This document shows positions 31,101 through 41,261 of a DNA stretch of 64,000 bases, piece by piece. The stretch's first letter is position 1. Every line of letters begins with the position of its first letter. The notes beneath the pieces were generated by a model that was not told the origin of the DNA, searched no databases, and was given only the letters and a program-made list of their open reading frames with translations. Source of the stretch: Euglena gracilis (lineage: Eukaryota; Euglenida; Euglenophyceae; Euglenales); contig CP154957.1 of NCBI GenBank assembly GCA_039621445.1, forward strand, positions 29,665,778 to 29,729,777, given 5' to 3'. Both the position numbers and the translations under genes were made by a program.

Positions 31101-34100
31101 GATCGGGGTAGAATGGCACAGGGGGCTCAGACCACCTTCTGTTCACTTATCAAATTTTTGTTTTCCGACCCCCCCCCTGTGGACCCCCCCCCCCTTAGTG
31201 GCCTCCGGGGTCCTGGCCAGGACAAAAGGGGGGGGTCATTTAAGGGGGGGGGTAATGGGTAATTCGGTGGCCGAAGTCGGACCCCGAGGGGGGGGTATTG
31301 TAACCGTGAATTGAGGCCCGGCGCCTGCCCTGTATTTCGTGGGTGTGAACACGAAATACAGGGCGTTATTTTGGATTCACGAATACAGGCTGTATTCGTG
31401 AATTGGGTATTCACGAAATACAGGCTGTATTTCGTGAATAGGATTTTATTTGTGTTTAAACCAGCTTCTGAAACTAGAAACCTCCTTGCATCACATCGTC
31501 CGAAGTGATTCAGAAAAAAAAACCAAATGCACAAAGCAAAAGAAAATTGAATGGCATATCCAGGGTGAGAAACGAAGGCGATGCACAACTAGTGCAACGT
31601 CAGACAGCAAAGTGCTGTGGATTAACGCGGGGAAAGCTAACGTGGTTTGCACGAATGACACACCCATGACCCATGTTTGGGCCATCAATTTTTGCAGCCG
31701 TGGGTGTTGCGTATCGGAGGATGGTACAAACGGGGTTTCTGGCTGAGAGGAGGCGTGCATGCGGGCAAGGGCGTTCAGGTAACCCCTGAACGTGGATGCT
31801 TTCAATTGTCGGAATTTGAATGTCTGGCCACATTGGACCCGGCGTTGGTCCTCACATTGCTTGATGACCGCTTGCCCATCAAACAACAGTGGTGGATCAA
31901 TCAACCAGGCCGCCCACGCACAAAGGAAAGTGTCCAGTTCGTCGTAGACAGCGCCAAGCGCACTGCACACCTCCTCGAATTCAAGGAGGTGAGCGAATGC
32001 GGATTGCTCTGTCCCTTCCGTTCCGGACGCTTTCTTTTTGGTAGCCTCTAGCAGAAGGTTACCGTGCAGGGGGTCAACGGCAGGGTTCTTTCTTTTCTCC
32101 CAACCCTGCTTAATTGTGGCCAAAAATTCAGCAACTTTTGGGGGTTGTGGCAACATTCTGTCCATGGTGTTTGCCGCTTTCTTCGCCATTTTTCGGAGAA
32201 CAGACTGAGGAGAAACACAGTGTGAAGGTGCGAAAATAATACCTTTTCCTCTAAAACCGAAAAGCATTGTGGGGGCCTTTGCGGGGGGACCGGCCGCCTT
32301 TGGCGCCGCCCCCCCCCCCCCAAAGTGCCCCCCAATAACTTGCCCTTGCACCCATATCTCGTTTTCCAGGACCAGGGGTGTGTTAGCATGTGTTCCAGGT
32401 CATCTCGACAATGTTTTCACATTTTGGTTTCTATTCACGAAATACAGGGCGTTATTTTCAATTCACGAATACAGGCTGTATTTGTGAATAGGGTATTCAC
32501 AAAATACAGGCTGTATTTTGTGAATAGGATTTTTAGAATATTTTGGGCAAAAAAAAACGGCCCAAAAGTGCCCTAAACCATGGCGTGAAGCACATCAACG
32601 AAATACAGGGCAGGCACCGGGCCTCTTAATTAACGGTTACAGAAAAATCGTGGGCTATAACCTGTATACAGGCCGTATACAGGTTATGCCCACGATTTTT
32701 ATATAATTTGGGGGGAGAGTTTAGAAAATACCCCCGGGGGTGTTATTTGGGGGGAGGGTTCAGAAAATACCCTGGGGGTACAGGGTTGGGCAATTAACCG
32801 TCATTTTTCAGGCCAAGCAAATTGCTTGGCCTGAAAAATGACGGTTAATTGCCCAATTAACCTTGGTTAATCGCTTAAAACCTATTTTCTGGGCCCGACG
32901 CCTGTCTTGAAATTCCACTGACAATAACGGACCGTTTATGTCGGTCGATTTCCATTCAGGCGCCCGTTTATGTCGGTCGATTTCCATCCAGGCGCCTGTT
33001 TATGTCGGTCGAATTCCATTCCATTGAAATCTGTTGCTGGTCAGAATGGGAATTTTTAGTGACTTTTTGGACATTTTGGATTTCCCTTTTTTTCGACATT
33101 TTTGGTCCTATGGGGTTGTGGAGGCGTTATGGATCAGACAAAAACCAAATTTTATGGTCAGGTGGTCACCGCTGGCTGAACTTTGGATGGAACAGACGGA
33201 AGGACAGTACTTAAGGTTATCATTTTCTGGAACTTCAGAAAAAGCATTTGGCAAGTTTGTCCTGAACTAGTTGTCATCACTGGTCATCTGAAAGAACAGC
33301 TTTCGGGTGAGGAGTGATTTGGCAATGTTAAACCTATTTTCTGGGCTCGACGCCTGTATTGCAATTCTATTGACATCATCGGATTTCGGGCCAAGGCTGT
33401 GTTCATGGCAACATGGCTTTGGTCAAAATCTGTGTTTCTAAAAAAACGCAGACTCTGACCTGAGTCTGTGTTTCGAAACGCTGAGTCTGTTATTCGGCCT
33501 CAGTCTGCGTTTTGAAACGCAAACTCAGGTCAGAGTCTGCGTTTAAGACGCAGTTCTTGATATAGAGAGCGTTTCTTTCAAAATGGAAGAAAAAAGCATT
33601 CCGAAAAAAAAGAGACAAAAGGTTGGTCGACAGAAACGGGTTTCAGGCTGAAACTGACAATATCCCAAAACGGAACAAAAAGGCATTCAAAAAAGGAAAC
33701 AAAAGGTTGGTCGATTTCCAAGACATCGGAATCCGTTTATGTCAGTCGATTTCCATTCAGGCGTCCGTTTATGTCAGTCAATTTCCATTCAGGCGCCCGT
33801 TTATGTCGGTCGATTTCCATTCAGGCGCCCGTTTATGTCGGTCGATTTCCATTCAGGCGCCGTTTATGTCAGTCGATTTCCATTCAGGCGCCCGTTAATG
33901 GGCCAAAAACCACTTTTTTGACCACATTTCGGTCCAGGCGGTTCGGTCGAATGAATATCAAGACAGGCGTCGGGCCCAGACAAAATAGGTTTTAAATAGG
34001 TTTTAGAAAAATCGACCGACACTACCCTCACCCCCCCCTCAAAGTGGCCACCCTCCAGGCACAGTGGGACCCCAAAATGGCCACTCTGGCAGGGGGGACA

Positions 34101-37100
34101 CTTTGGGGGGGGGGGTCAAGTTTTGGCCTCCGGCGCCTTTGGAGCCAAAGGAAAATGACCACTTTGGGGGGGGGGGTAACCTGAAATTTTGCCAAAAATT
34201 TTGGCCACTTTGGGGGGAGGGACACTTTGAGGGGGGGGGGGGTGAGGGTAACAGATTCAGCAGGGGCGCCGGGCGGCTCGCTTCGCTCGCTCGCGCCCGG
34301 CGCCCCTGCTGAATCTGTTAGTGTCGGTCGATTTTTGTATAGAAGCAATTAACCATGGTTAATTGGGGGTCGGGCGTCGATTAACCAATTTTCGATTAAC
34401 CGTGCCTATCCCTCGATGAATTTTGATTAACCGCGAGCGTGTCATTTTTTTCCAAAAAAAACAAAAGTCATTTGCCTTTCTGGCTTACTTCCTCACTCCA
34501 CAATTGGCCCAAAACCCCAAAAATTTGCCGTCCAGAAAATTTGGTATCAAAAACAGAGTTTACATCCAAGGCTTTTGAAAGAATTTTTCATCCACATTGG
34601 CATTGAACACAACCTTGCCATCTTCCTAGAAGAAATGTTCCCAAACCCAAGATATCTCTTCTTCCGACAATGAAAAAGAAGCGATTAACTGGGGGGGGGT
34701 CACAAGCGATTAACCGTTTTTTTATTAACTATGGTTAATTGTCCCCCCCACAAACGAACGATTAACTGGGGGGCTCTAAAGCGATTAACCGTTTTTCGAT
34801 TAACCATCCAACCTTGGGGGGTATTATTTGGGGGGAGGGGTTAGAAAATACACCCCCTTTTCGCCCCTCTTATGCCCCTTATGGGTCATATGTGGTATGC
34901 AAAGGCATATTTTTTCGGTTTGCTTTCCAACCACCATTTCCAACCACCCTCACCCCCCCTGCTTGACCCCAAATTGGCTGGTTGGGGTGCCGAAGGAGCC
35001 GTGGCATTAGCCAAAGAGGGGGGGGGGGGTTGTGGGTAATCACTAATTGTTTTGATGGCAAAAGAGACACCTGATGGAAGTAGCAACCTGATCATGTAAA
35101 AGGTTGCCGTGGAGGTATTTTTCTCTGGAAAGTGGACTTGGCCAAGTCAGTTGGGCCAAAGTGGACTTGGCCAAGTCCACCTGGGTCAATGTGGATTTGA
35201 CCAAGTCCACTTGGGTCAAAGTTGACTTGGCCAGGTTCACTTGGTTCGAAGTGCACTTGAAAATAACCTCATGTCTTTCTTCTCACAGCTTTCACATCAC
35301 TTTAACGCAAACGAGTTTTGGCCCATCAGGATTTTCTTAGACATGGAGGGAGAGGTGACCTCTACCTCTACCTCCTCTACCTCTACCTCTACCTCTATCC
35401 CTCTACCTCTATCCAGCCCTGAGAGGGGATCTACCAAAGTGGAGGGAGTGTAGCAGCAACACCAGTCGCAGATGGATTGACAACGTTTACGGCCAGCGTT
35501 GTTTCTGCTGTGCTGGCAATGCATAAATCAGCTTGCTTTAAGCATTTCCCTCTATTTCGGCTGCAAAAGGCGGCCGAGACGGTTTTGAATTTTGCAAATT
35601 CATTTTCCAGAAATGTGATTCAAAGGAGGAGCCCAAACCGCGGTTATCACCGCGGTTTACACCGCGGTTACACCGCGGTTACGTGGGCTAGGCGCCTTAA
35701 AAACGTGTTCAGCCCGCCAAATGCCTGCCCTGAAATTCGTGGTCATGAACACGTTTTCAATGAGGGCATTTGTGGCAATGACACGTTTTCAGTGAAGGCA
35801 TCTGTGTTCAGGCACGTTTTCAATGAGGGCATCTGTGGCAACCCCCATCAAGAAACGAAAATCGCTATCATGAAAAATTGGCGTGCGGTTGAGAGGCCGG
35901 GTGGTCCTCAACGGGTGAGGCGGGTCGGGGGCACTCTACAACACGAAGAAGACGACAACAAGAAGGCTAGGTTGCCTTGGCACAACGACAGGGAAGGGGC
36001 GAAAATCACGGCACACGACACGCTTTACACAAAAAAAGAGCCATACTTTGGTGGCCGCCGCAAATCTTGGCAATGAAAATGATATGCCAAACCGCAGGCG
36101 TCACAGACAACTTTGAGGAAGGCAAAACTACTCCCTCGGTCGTTGTTTTGCGGAATGCCCGAGCGACGGCATTCACGTATGTCTGAAAAGAGGTTGCCGA
36201 ACGATTCCCTGAAACGAACAAAGTTCCCGACTGCTGCTCACGTTGAGCCACACATTGTTCGATGACGCTCGCCTCATCGAACAACAGGCTGGGTTCCAGC
36301 TCCCATCCCGTCCAGGCAACAAAGAAAGCATCCAGCTCAGGATAAGAGGCTTGCCGATGTTGACACAGTTTGGCGAACTCCAAACAGTTGGCAACAGCAG
36401 CAAGCTCTGCACCCACGGAGCCGGACTTTTTCTTTGTGTTGCCCTGTGCCAGCAAGGTGCCATGAAGGGGGTCAACCTTCGGCTCCTTGGCATCTTGCTG
36501 GTATACCGCGAGAGCAGCCAGGAACAGTTCCGTCCTAGGGGGTGGTGGCAAAAGACCATTCACAAAGTTTGCCGTGCGTTTGGCCATATTGGCAGGGCTG
36601 CGGGAAAAAGGAAAAAAAGAAAAAAAAGGGGGGGGTGACACGTTTTCAGTGAGGGCATTTGTGGCAATGACACGTTTTCAGTGAAGGCATCTGTGTTCAG
36701 GCACGTTTTCAGTGAGGGCATTTGTGGCAATGACACGTTTTCAGTGAAGGCATCTGTGTTCAGGCACGTTTTCAGTGAGGGCGCCGTTTTTTGGGTCCGA
36801 ATTTCACAAATTCGCGTTTTTGACCCCTTGCGTGAATCATGACCACGAATTTCAGGGCAGGCATTTGGCGGGCTCTGAACACGTTTTTAAACAAATTGTG
36901 GCTGAGCCCAGATTTCAGCCTGAAAACGTGTTCAGGGGGCCCCCTTTGGGGGCCCCCTGGCTGAACACGTTTTCAGGCTGAAATCTGGGCTCAGCCACAA
37001 TTTGTGTATAGAAAAGTGGTGGAGGCAGAGCTCAACATAGGGTTGTGCCAATTAATCGTTTCGAGCCGACGAACGATTAATCGCGATTAATCGAGGTGCC

Positions 37101-39508
37101 TCGGACGATTATCGATTAATTGGTCCTTTCCAAATTTTGATTATGAACTTTGCATGAGAAACACGAACACAGAACATTGTTAATTCCTTTGCGGTCCCGC
37201 TGGCATATTTTCCAGGCGCCATTCAGCCAATTAGGAACTGTCTGATACTAATAAAAATTGCGCAACGTTACACTGGCTCGATGGCATTTTTAAGAACCCT
37301 TTGCAATGTACCAGCAGGTAGTAGTGCATTGGGGCGACGGCAGTACAGTTGGGTTTTTTTGGGGAACCCCAGCGCCTGCACCCCCCATTTGCCAGCGCCA
37401 GGTGCTCTGGAGGTGGGGTGGCAGGTCCACTCCTTTGCTTGCTTTTGAAGTTTTGCGGCACGTTGTGGAGGTTTTTGAAGTTGAGTACTAGTTTACAACA
37501 AGTGGAAATGCACATGCCATGTATGCAATGGACTGTAACAAATTCTGCCACTGATGGTTGATGAGGAGGATACAGAATACCTCACACTTAAGGATTTTCA
37601 AACTGCAGTGATGCTGCACCCTCTAAATGATATGTGTGTTAAGTTGCACAAGTGGTTGGTGTGCGCAGATATGCAAACCGACCACACAAACTGTTTTCGA
37701 ATTGGAAAAACCAACCACTTGTACAATTTCACAAACACACCAATTTCAGCGGTGCACGTGGCCCTTTTCACAGTTGGAACAAATGGTTGGTGTGCGCATT
37801 TGCGTCGTCCATCTGCACCGTCCATTTCGAACAAATGCGCACACCGACCACCAATTTCTCACACAGTCAAGTTTCAGGGTATTGTTCCAGGCTCAGGCAC
37901 ACCTCACCAAATCGTTCCAGTAACATCCCCTGTCAATGAGGCAGCCGTTGGGAGGTTCCAAAACACACCTGGTGGGTGTTGCGTACCCCGTATGGTGTGG
38001 TGGCACTCTTGGGCACCCTCCTTGTCAAAGTCCTTGCGTCCATCTCCACGTCCTAAGGCACCCCATCACATCCTGTTGACATTTTTGGGTTTTTGGCATC
38101 AGGCCTTGGCATTTTTGTAAAAAAAATTGTCGATGTGGGCATTTGCCCACATCGACAAAGAAAAACTCGCTTAAGTGCGGGTTTAACCGCCCAAGCCCCA
38201 GCCCTGGATGGGGTGAGGATCCAGCCAGCTAGCACCTTTTTTCCAGCCAGCAGTGCCAGCTGGGCAGCCAACCACCCCTCCCACCAGGGGTCCACTGAAA
38301 AAAAAACTGGGCAGCTGAGCTGAGTCGAAAATTTTCCCTCGCGAAGATTGCGAAATTGGGGCAAAAAAGGCTTTGAAGGGTTTTTGTAGCTTGCTTCGGT
38401 TTTTGTCCAGCTGGTTTGGGCCTTCTTTGTTAGTTTCGGGTGCCGGCTGAGTGCAGCCTGACAACCAGCCAGACCCAGCCGACGGTCTCTGCCGCCGCCC
38501 AGTCGCTGCAGGCGCTGCGGCAGGTGCGGGAGCGGTTCTTTGAGAGCAAGACGTGCATCGAGCACCTGCGGGAGTACAAGCCGGGGGACAAGGTGCTGGT
38601 GCCCCTCACCTCCTCGCTGTACGTGCCGGGGGAGTTCGGGGACACGTCCCAGTGCATCGTGGACGTCGGGTCCAGGCTGACCTCCCATGTTACCATCTTA
38701 AACCCTCCTTCAGAGAAACAGAGAAATGAAGGGCCGGTGAAGGACCCAGCCAACTGTGGCTTCCCCTGTTTTTCGTTCTTTCAAAAAAGTCATACGCAAG
38801 ACACAAATTGTTTGCCCCTCATCGTCCACACCTCATGGTCTCCAAATTTTTACAGTGCCCCAGTCCCCAGGCACTCTGTTGTTGCCCACCCAAGGGGCAA
38901 GCCGCGGCCTGCCAGGGACGGGGTATTACTTGAAGCAGAGCCTGGAAAAGGGAGAGATATAGGCAGTGGCGAGGTCCACGGGGAAGTGGGGAACTCGCCA
39001 TGCTTGCCCTGTGGCAATTGTTGTGGGGTGGCATCTGGGTGTTTGGATCCAGACCATTTGTGGGTTGAATGCCTCCTGTGATGTTCTGTGGAATTGTAAT
39101 GTTTATTGTAGTCTGACATTTTTGTCGAAATCGGGGCGACACTCCAAAGCACCACAACCCCCCCCCCTCTGTGGGAGGGGTTTGGACCAGAAGTGTATGG
39201 CTACTCGGCACTCCGGCGCCGAAGGCACTGGGAGAATTTTGGGCCCCATGGTTGGCAAATTCCCCCTGTCGGTGCCCCAGGGAGGCATTTGCTGTGTTGC
39301 GTTGCCAGTGCCTGCGCGGGACTTCATGGACCGGAAGATGAAGTACATGAAGGAGAACATCGACAAGGTGCAGGCCGCCGTCGGCCAGAAGAACCAGCAG
39401 CTGAACGCGGTGGTGGAGGAGATGCAGCGCAAGGTGCAGCAGCAGCGGCAGCAGCGGCCGGCGGAAGGGGCGGCGGCACGCAGGCGGGGGGAGAGCGGCA
39501 CGCTCTGA
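28198..39508 (+). CDS. PFDN5: Prefoldin subunit 5
   Basis: Alpha-type subunit of the prefoldin hexamer, the cytosolic chaperone that delivers nascent actin and tubulin to CCT. Exons 28198-28293, 38503-38669, 38917-38959 and 39320-39508 give 164 aa (human 154). Visible: MAQVSISQLPLEELNQVKEQ N-terminal helix, LRQVRERFFESKTC, the hairpin GDKVLVPLTSSLYVPGEF, CIVDVG/TGYYLKQSLEKG, and C-terminal helix DFMDRKMKYMKENIDKVQAA with a Q/R-rich tail. Intron 1 is GT-AG and 10.2 kb long, filled with nested elements; its exact 3' edge may be off by two codons. Intron 2 is not GT-AG in frame but fits CAG+4/CTG-8 exactly, giving VDVG-TGYY. Intron 3 fits with CTG at -8 and CAG one base late. A pyrimidine-AG 15 nt before the ATG could be a trans-splice acceptor. 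Confidence 0.9.
28450..28758. mobile_element. CAG-type element with perfect 8-bp duplication GTAGGGAC
   Basis: Starts CAGGCTTGCGCTTAG. The right end reads GTAAGCACAAGCATG, so the final CTG is mutated to ATG. GTAGGGAC is present at 28442-28449 and 28759-28766. The interior repeats GGGTGCCTACCCC and CCTGCCCCTAGCAGG palindromes. First element in PFDN5 intron 1. Confidence 0.8.
29078..29240. repeat. Direct repeat copy A in PFDN5 intron 1
   Basis: GGATG(G)n GAGGGGTGCGCGGG, TTTGCCAAGAAAATTTT, GGCGGGCCTGACATGGCGTG, then GTGCCGACCCCCC. A second copy is at 29742-29892. Confidence 0.85.
29533..29612. repeat. 22-bp minisatellite
   Basis: Three to four units of GGGTGATTCCTAA(T/C)TTG(G/C)GGT in tandem between the two large direct repeat copies. 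Confidence 0.85.
29742..29892. repeat. Direct repeat copy B in PFDN5 intron 1
   Basis: Near-identical to 29078-29240 apart from G-run lengths and a T/C change (AAAATTTTCTTTGG). Confidence 0.85.
31300..32641. mobile_element. Long-TIR element 1 carrying an orphan ORF
   Basis: Termini 31300-31340 and 32598-32641 are imperfect inverted copies (GTAACCGT...GGCCCGGCGCCTGCCCTG...). Just inside each end is a roughly 100-bp block in direct orientation, built of ATTCACGAAATACAGG and its palindromic partner CTGTATTTCGTGAAT. A minus-strand ORF fills the middle. Architecture and TIR core (GCCCG-N-CGCCTGCCCTG) match the elements at 32877-33995 and 35697-36890. Confidence 0.8.
31491..32189 (-). CDS. Orphan element-encoded protein 1 (homologue of 36006-36587)
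   Basis: Not a family I recognise. The ORF is open further upstream to 32351; I start at the Met where similarity to the second copy begins (MAKKAANTMDRMLPQPPK). Shared blocks with 36006-36587: MAK..AN, VDPLHG.LL, TKKK(A)SG, LEF..(L/V)C, ELD.F..AW..W...P.LLFD...VI.QC, and AS.F..Y.NA.AR. The last block weakly recalls the SAM-like core-binding domain of tyrosine recombinases, but no catalytic domain is visible. The C-terminal 60-70 residues are not shared and may be readthrough into decayed DNA. It lies antisense in PFDN5 intron 1, so it is unlikely to belong to the host gene. Confidence 0.55.
   Translation of the reverse strand: MAKKAANTMDRMLPQPPKVAEFLATIKQGWEKRKNPAVDPLHGNLLLEATKKKASGTEGTEQSAFAHLLEFEEVCSALGAVYDELDTFLCAWAAWLIDPPLLFDGQAVIKQCEDQRRVQCGQTFKFRQLKASTFRGYLNALARMHASSQPETPFVPSSDTQHPRLQKLMAQTWVMGVSFVQTTLAFPALIHSTLLSDVALVVHRLRFSPWICHSIFFCFVHLVFFSESLRTM
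32643..32700. repeat. Hairpin, 26-bp arms
   Basis: AAAAATCGTGGGC(T)ATAACC... pairs with ...GGTTATGCCCACGATTTTT, with one unpaired T. It abuts the right end of long-TIR element 1. Confidence 0.9.
32788..32854. repeat. Perfect palindrome, 33-bp arms with one central base
   Basis: GGGCAATTAACCGTCATTTT... is mirrored by ...AAAATGACGGTTAATTGCCC around a single A. No mismatch seen. Confidence 0.95.
32877..33995. mobile_element. Long-TIR element 3 with satellite arms
   Basis: Left AAAACCTATTTTCTGGGCCC and right GGGCCCAGACAAAATAGGTT ends are inverted, with core GACGCCTGTCTTGA. A 31-32 bp unit (CGTTTATGTCGGTCGATTTC) is repeated near the left end (32932-33010) and five to six times near the right end (33735-33895), same orientation. 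An extra TIR copy stands at 33328-33365 and a hairpin at 33445-33543. No convincing ORF: a nonautonomous or decayed relative of elements 1 and 2. Confidence 0.75.
34007..34336. repeat. Nested inverted repeats
   Basis: Outer arms AAAAATCGACCGACACTA (34007-34024) and TAGTGTCGGTCGATTTTT (34319-34336). An inner hairpin with 27-bp arms (TAACAGATTCAGCAGGGGCG...) sits at 34249-34320. G-runs lie between. Confidence 0.9.
34346..34806. repeat. TTAACC-rich repeat block
   Basis: Many spaced copies of GATTAACC(G/A) and its complement GGTTAATT, several as CGATTAACCGTTTTTCGATT. Probably the arms of another decayed palindromic element. Confidence 0.6.
35110..35250. repeat. Tandem palindromic unit GTGGACTTGGCCAAGTCCAC
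   Basis: About six imperfect, head-to-tail 20-22 bp units, each itself palindromic around TTGGCCAA. Confidence 0.85.
35697..36890. mobile_element. Long-TIR element 2 carrying an orphan ORF
   Basis: Termini 35697-35748 and 36837-36890 are inverted over about 52 bp (TTAAAAACGTGTTCAG..., GCCAAATGCCTGCCCTGAAA...). Read as CAG...CTG, its flanks are AACGTGTT and AACACGTT (6 of 8). Subterminal direct arrays of (A)CACGTTTTCAGTGAGGGCAT occur at both ends. A minus-strand ORF (36006-36641) fills the centre. Confidence 0.8.
36006..36587 (-). CDS. Orphan element-encoded protein 2 (homologue of 31491-32189)
   Basis: The ORF extends upstream to 36641; the start is chosen at MAKRTANFVNGLLPPPPR to match the paralogue. 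It conserves VDPLHGTLL, TKKKSG, LEFAKLC, YPELDAFFVAWTGWE, LLFDEASVIEQC and TSFQTYVNAVARAF. That similarity survives while the surrounding TIRs and satellites differ, which argues for selection on the protein. About 193 aa, acidic-to-neutral, no signal peptide or membrane segment, no recognisable DDE or Tyr-recombinase catalytic site. Could be an accessory DNA-binding protein or a transposase of unknown type. Function unknown. Confidence 0.6.
   Translation of the reverse strand: MAKRTANFVNGLLPPPPRTELFLAALAVYQQDAKEPKVDPLHGTLLAQGNTKKKSGSVGAELAAVANCLEFAKLCQHRQASYPELDAFFVAWTGWELEPSLLFDEASVIEQCVAQREQQSGTLFVSGNRSATSFQTYVNAVARAFRKTTTEGVVLPSSKLSVTPAVWHIIFIAKICGGHQSMALFLCKACRVP
36891..37005. repeat. 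Giant hairpin, 45-bp perfect arms
   Basis: ACAAATTGTGGCTGAGCCCA... mirrored by ...TGGGCTCAGCCACAATTTGT, with an inner GGGGGCCCCC-TTT-GGGGGCCCCC loop. It directly abuts long-TIR element 2 and shares its AAACGTGTTCAG motif. Confidence 0.95.
37777..37855. repeat. Inverted repeat with TTGGTGTGCGCA arms
   Basis: AAATGGTTGGTGTGCGCATT pairs with CAAATGCGCACACCGACCAC. A related pair lies just upstream at 37646-37720. Confidence 0.8.
38670..38916 (+). other. Nonconventional intron 2 of PFDN5
   Basis: Starts GTCCAG (CAG at +4) and ends CTGCCAGG (CTG at -8). It joins VDVG to TGYYLKQ, the invariant prefoldin junction; the nearest GT-AG reading is out of frame by one base. Confidence 0.75.
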
Positions 39509-39917
39509 GCTCGAGCACTGCGTCGCTGTGGGGCCTTTTTTGGGTGGCCAAACCAGTGTTCTTTTCCCACTCAGATGATAAAACGTTGCACACAAAAGGA
39601 TGCCGGTTCAACTAAAGTGACAAAATTACAGAGTCAAAAGCTGGTTGGTGTCTCTCTCAAAGAACGAAACGAAGAATCTGGCTCAAAGAACGAAGGTTTG
39701 GTGACCTATGGGGGGTCTGCCCAGCGCCTCCACCCCCCCAGGGGGTGGCGGTCGGGCCGAGTGGGTACAACCCGGAGGGGGGGGGTGCTATATTTTCGGC
39801 GCGAAGCACCGAAAACTTTTTGGGACCCCAAAATGAACCCCCAAAAGTGAGTCCCCCCTATCCCCCCCCATCCAACCCCCCTGGGGGGCTGGGTTGTGGG
39901 TCTGAATCGTCCTCCGG

Positions 39918-40082
39918 GTCCTAACTGGGTCCTCAAAATACTCTCTTTTGGGTAAAATTGGTTCTGCCAAAGCTGGTGGCAGATGAAATTGGGTGAACAC
40001 TTTGAAATGGTATGAAAACAAACAGTCATTTTGCCTGAAAAAAGGCAAATGTTCAGCATCTCCATCAGAAGAACCAAAAAAA
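39918..40082 (-). repeat. Dispersed repeat, inverted copy of 20158-20320
   Basis: The reverse complement of this segment matches 20158-20320 closely (ATGGAGATGCTGAACATTTG, CATCTGCCACCAGCTTTGGC, CAAAAGAGAGTATTTTGAGG). The two copies are 20 kb apart on opposite strands. Confidence 0.9.
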
Positions 40083-40124
40083 AACCGCCCATATCTCGAA
40101 AATACACTGTTTCTTAAATTGTTG

Positions 40125-40205
40125 TTGGGGTTTGGTTGGGTTGGGTTGGGTTGGGTTGGGTTGGGTTGGGTTGGGTTGGGTTGGTTTGTGTTGGGTTGGG
40201 TTGGT
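40125..40205. repeat. (TTGGG)n pentamer tract
   Basis: About 15 units of GGTTG with one GGTTTGTG interruption. Intergenic. Confidence 0.95.
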
Positions 40206-41261
40206 TGATTGAAATGGTTGTTCAAAGACATTTGGGTGGTTCTGCATGTTCGATTTTATATGAACCAATTTGATTTTTTCCCAGTCCTCGAATAGTCAGC
40301 TTTGTTTCCATCAAATGCCAGAAAAGCCCCCCCCCCACAAGAAACTACCTCTAGAGCCAAGATTTTAGTTTCTACCACCACTTGGGCAGCATATTGCATT
40401 TAAGGAATTTTGTCCACGTCGCATCCTGATCACATAATTTGGGTATAGGGAGTTAGGTATTGTCTTTTTCAAAAAGAATCTTGGTTTGGGAAAATGCGTA
40501 CACTGACAAAGGCAAATCGTTAAGCACGAGTTATGCCGCTTATTCACTGGAAGAAAACGCTGCTGTTTTTTCATACCTCCAGCTGCAGAAATTCATGTAT
40601 GGAGGTTCCAAAGAAGAAATTGAGCAGTGAAATAAATGATTATGAGTAATTTTGTTATTTCTTTTAAAGTTATTACTTTTTTTAAAAAAAATATTATTTA
40701 AGCAGACTTTCAAGGTGAATAAATTTGGATTAAAGGAATAACGCCTCTGGTTTTTGTTTTTTTGTTTGTGTGTTGTTTCAAACCCCTCTACTGGGTCCTT
40801 CGCCTGGCCCTGAAATGAGTTCCCCCCTGTGTCCTTCCCCTCTGTCCTGCTATTTACACTTGAACTCTGCTGGCGGTGACCATCGGGCCTCGTCCCTCAT
40901 TCACACTTGCGGCACTGACGTTGTGCACTCATGTGACGATCCGGCAGCGGCACCCCCACAGCGCTTTCCGCCACAGTTGTTGCCTGCTGTGGTTCGCTGG
41001 AAATGTGGCTGCAGTTCATTTGACCCAGAAGCCAGCCGCAGGGTTCTTCCTTGCACCCGCGCTGCAAAATCTACACGGTTGGCTTTTGAGTGAGAGAGAG
41101 CGCTTGCCCCTGAGGCCAGGACCCACTTCTTAAACGATGGGGGCACTTGCTCTTAAGAAGTGGGCCTGGACCCCTAATACACTTGTGTTGTTGCACACCC
41201 CACAGGAGATGTCCCGGACAGGTGTGTGGTGTGGACGGCCTGCTCCCGGTTTTGGGTTGGG

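Larger units (their letters stand above)
30316..35420. mobile_element. 5.1 kb composite element bounded by CAGGGCTGGATAGAGG TIRs
   Basis: Left CAGGGCTGGATAGAGGTAG at 30316 and right CTACCTCTATCCAGCCCTG ending 35421 are inverted. AGAGGGG follows the right end and precedes the left end (GAGAGGGG at 30308-30315), a 7-8 bp duplication. Both ends carry GAGGTA / TACCTC satellites. Several other TIR elements and hairpins lie inside, so it looks like an old element that collected insertions, or a large composite. Confidence 0.65.

Noticed and set aside
33735-33895. Regularly spaced repeats resembling a CRISPR array
   Set aside because: Units are contiguous, 31-32 bp, without unique spacers, and sit inside a eukaryotic TIR element.
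31300-36890. Tyrosine recombinase (Crypton-like) identity for the orphan proteins
   Set aside because: Only a weak resemblance of the Y.NA.AR block to a core-binding domain; no catalytic R-H-R-Y set visible.
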